From Butyrivibrio fibrisolvens (lineage in GTDB: Bacteria; Bacillota; Clostridia; Lachnospirales; Lachnospiraceae), in assembly GCF_023206215.1 (NCBI RefSeq), contig NZ_CP065800.1, positions 3,906,001 to 3,970,000 on the forward strand: a DNA stretch of 64,000 bases. The letters are read 5' to 3'. Position numbers and translations under genes: made by a program. This document shows, piece by piece, positions 62,323 through 64,000 of the stretch. Position 1 is the stretch's first letter. Each line of letters opens with the position of its first letter. The notes beneath the pieces were generated by a model. The model saw nothing but the letters and a program-made list of their open reading frames with translations, searched no databases and had not been told where the DNA came from.

Positions 62323-63387
62323 TTAGACGATCTTTTTTACAGGTTCTACGTCCACAGTCTTCATTGGCTTAACCTTGATAAGGGATTCATCCATATTTTC
62401 AAGCCAGCACCTGCAAAAATGGGTTCCGTTATATCTTGTTACCGGACCTTCCTGAACTGCGCAGACCTTCATGGCATTAGGACACCTGTTCATAAATGCA
62501 CAGCCTCCAGTCAGCGAAGTCAGATCAGGAGGAGTTCCCGGGATAGGTACCAGCGGCTCATCATCATCTTTTTCTGAATTATTGATACTGTTTAGAAGGC
62601 CTTTTGTATATGGATGCTTTGCATGATAGAAGATTTCATCCACTGTGCCCTCTTCAACGATCTGGCCTGCATACATTATTGCGATCCTGTCGCACATGGT
62701 TGCTACAACTCCCAGATCATGAGTAATGATTATTACACTTGAACCTCTCTCCTTGGTAAGCTTTTGCAACAGTTCAAGGATCTGTGCCTGAACCGTAACA
62801 TCAAGAGCTGTTGTAGGCTCATCTGCAATGATAAGTTTTGGGTTACAGGCAAGCGCTATTGCTATGATGATCCTCTGTCTCATACCTCCTGAGAATTCAA
62901 AAGGATACTGGTTAAGTCTTTTTTCAGGGCTTGGTATTCCTACCTGCCTCAAAAGTTCTATTGCCTGTTTTCTTGCCTCTTTTTTGCTGCATTTTGTATG
63001 TATCCTGATTCCTTCTGTAAGCTGGGTTCCGACCTTAAGTATCGGATTCAGGAAAGTCATGGGATCCTGAAAGATCATACCTATCTCATTACCTCTTACG
63101 GTTCTCATGAGCTTTTCATATTCTTTCCTGGCTTTCTTACTCTCATACCTTGGGGAGATGTCTTTGCCATTAAACTTGATCGTACCGTTTACAACTCTGC
63201 CGTTACTTGCAAGAAGTCCCATGAGTGTATACATTCCCTGGCTTTTTCCTGATCCGGACTCACCTACGATTCCCAGAACTTCTCCGGGGGCAACATTGTA
63301 GGATACATCTCTTACCGCCTGTACTATTCCATTTGGAGTTAGAAATTCAGTTGTCAAATGGCTTATCTCCAATAATTTTTCACTCAT
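62323..63387 (-). CDS. oligopeptide ABC transporter ATP-binding protein (OppD-like)
   Basis: A 354-residue ATPase when started at the ATG at 63387, with GGAAGG eight bases upstream; an ATG two codons earlier is too close to the ribosome site. Walker A GESGSGKSQ, signature FSGGMRQRIIIAIALACNP, Walker B IADEPTTALDVT, and the C-terminal GCAFMNRCPNAMKVC extension mark it as OppD. It pairs with the OppF-like protein to power the permease. The permease gene oppC ends 24 bases upstream. Confidence 0.94.
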   Translation of the reverse strand: MSEKLLEISHLTTEFLTPNGIVQAVRDVSYNVAPGEVLGIVGESGSGKSQGMYTLMGLLASNGRVVNGTIKFNGKDISPRYESKKARKEYEKLMRTVRGNEIGMIFQDPMTFLNPILKVGTQLTEGIRIHTKCSKKEARKQAIELLRQVGIPSPEKRLNQYPFEFSGGMRQRIIIAIALACNPKLIIADEPTTALDVTVQAQILELLQKLTKERGSSVIIITHDLGVVATMCDRIAIMYAGQIVEEGTVDEIFYHAKHPYTKGLLNSINNSEKDDDEPLVPIPGTPPDLTSLTGGCAFMNRCPNAMKVCAVQEGPVTRYNGTHFCRCWLENMDESLIKVKPMKTVDVEPVKKIV

Positions 63388-63411
63388 AGCCATGGCCTTC
63401 CTTTCACTAAA

Positions 63412-64000
63412 TTATTTTTTCTTTGGATTAAGTGCATCTCCTATTCCTTCACCAAAGAAGTTCAGGGAAAAAATCGTAAGGCAGATACAAATAGTTGGAA
63501 GAAGCATCTGCATAGGATGAAGCGTCATTACCTGTCTTGCGTCCTGGGCCATCGATCCCCAGCTCGCCATTGGAGCTGAAATACCGATTCCTATAAAACT
63601 CAGAAATGCTTCTGTAAAAATTGCACTTGGAACAAGTAGCGTCATCTGGACTATGATTGGTCCTATGGCATTTATGATTAGGTGCCTGAATAAGATTCTT
63701 TTATCTGTTGCTCCAAGTACCATGGCTGCAAGTGCGAATTCCTGTTCCTTAAGTGCTATGACCTGACCTCTTACCTGTCTGGCCATTCCTATCCATCCCG
63801 GGATACAGACACCTATGAGAATACTTTCTACATTTGCGCCATTTAGCATCATGATAAGGATTACATATATCATTGAAGGCATCGCATAGATGATATCCAC
63901 TATTCTCATGATCAGCGTATCGAGTTTGCCTCCAAAGTATCCGCAGATACCGCCAATGACTACACCTATGAAGCTGTTGATAATAGCTGCTCCAAAACCT
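63412..64000 (-). CDS. oligopeptide ABC transporter permease (OppC-like), 5' end beyond the window
   Basis: The frame runs open to the right edge: upstream of the first internal Met the sequence continues GFGAAIINSFIGVVIGGICGYFGGKLDTLIMRIVD, the standard second helix of OppC/DppC, split over the periplasmic loop. So the true start is outside and at least 30 codons lie before the Met at 63909. The EAA motif is visible near LRHLIINAIGPIIVQ, and it ends FFGEGIGDALNPKKK. OppB should lie further upstream. Confidence 0.92.
   Translation of the reverse strand, partial: GFGAAIINSFIGVVIGGICGYFGGKLDTLIMRIVDIIYAMPSMIYVILIMMLNGANVESILIGVCIPGWIGMARQVRGQVIALKEQEFALAAMVLGATDKRILFRHLIINAIGPIIVQMTLLVPSAIFTEAFLSFIGIGISAPMASWGSMAQDARQVMTLHPMQMLLPTICICLTIFSLNFFGEGIGDALNPKKK

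Noticed and set aside
1..64000. tRNA and rRNA genes
   Set aside because: No acceptor-stem/T-loop pattern (GGTTCGAATC with matching ends) or rRNA signature was recognised on either strand; a tRNA scan would be decisive.

Overview
The window looks like chromosome from a low-GC Firmicute of the family Lachnospiraceae, most likely Butyrivibrio, Pseudobutyrivibrio or a close relative. This is inferred from a type III glutamine synthetase, meso-diaminopimelate dehydrogenase, AddAB, a T-box on valS, a TPP riboswitch on thiT, strong AGGAGG-type ribosome sites and Lachnospiraceae-like protein sequences. No rRNA, tRNA or CRISPR array was seen.

Layout. 0-8.2 kb, minus strand: a kinase-like gene cut by the edge, glnN, a heterodimeric ABC exporter pair behind a leader terminator, ddh and a HAD phosphatase. 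8.4-10 kb: three small unknown proteins and a folded RNA candidate. 10-17 kb: purC and a PurF homologue, both on plus and sharing an upstream 16-bp motif, flanking a MacB/FtsX-type ABC system. 17-21 kb: a degenerate GGDEF-EAL protein, a PH-domain protein and a TPR lipoprotein. 20.8-24.6 kb: RidA, small proteins and a zinc-ribbon TPR protein behind folC. 24.7-28 kb: valS with its T-box. 28.3-31 kb: a nuclease-helicase fusion and an HPr-like protein without the active-site histidine. 31.5-35.8 kb: asnA-hflX, a HAD phosphatase and riboswitch-controlled thiT. 35.9-43.4 kb: addB-addA. 43.5-44.6 kb: a secreted DUF3048 protein.

44.6-54.6 kb is an accessory region. It holds a methyltransferase, an Imm1-like orphan, a CPBP protease, a Nudix hydrolase, a MazEF-type toxin-antitoxin pair, a flavodoxin-like protein, an XRE regulator, an HD hydrolase, an IS200/IS605 element, an IS607 element and at least three gene stumps. 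It is the most rearranged part of the window.

54.6-64 kb returns to metabolism: an ABC exporter, a cytoplasmic GH43 glycosidase, and an opp-type peptide transporter operon (oppC-oppD-oppF-oppA) followed by a HisC-like aminotransferase whose 3' end carries a tandem repeat with in-frame stops.

The most unusual items are the PurF homologue whose glutaminase site is erased, the purC/purF shared motif, a repeated CACTTGGA-type palindrome at gene ends, a cruciform RNA candidate at 8.8 kb, a zinc-ribbon-less TnpB, and the stop-codon tandem repeat. All functions are read from sequence patterns and recalled family knowledge; no database search was run.
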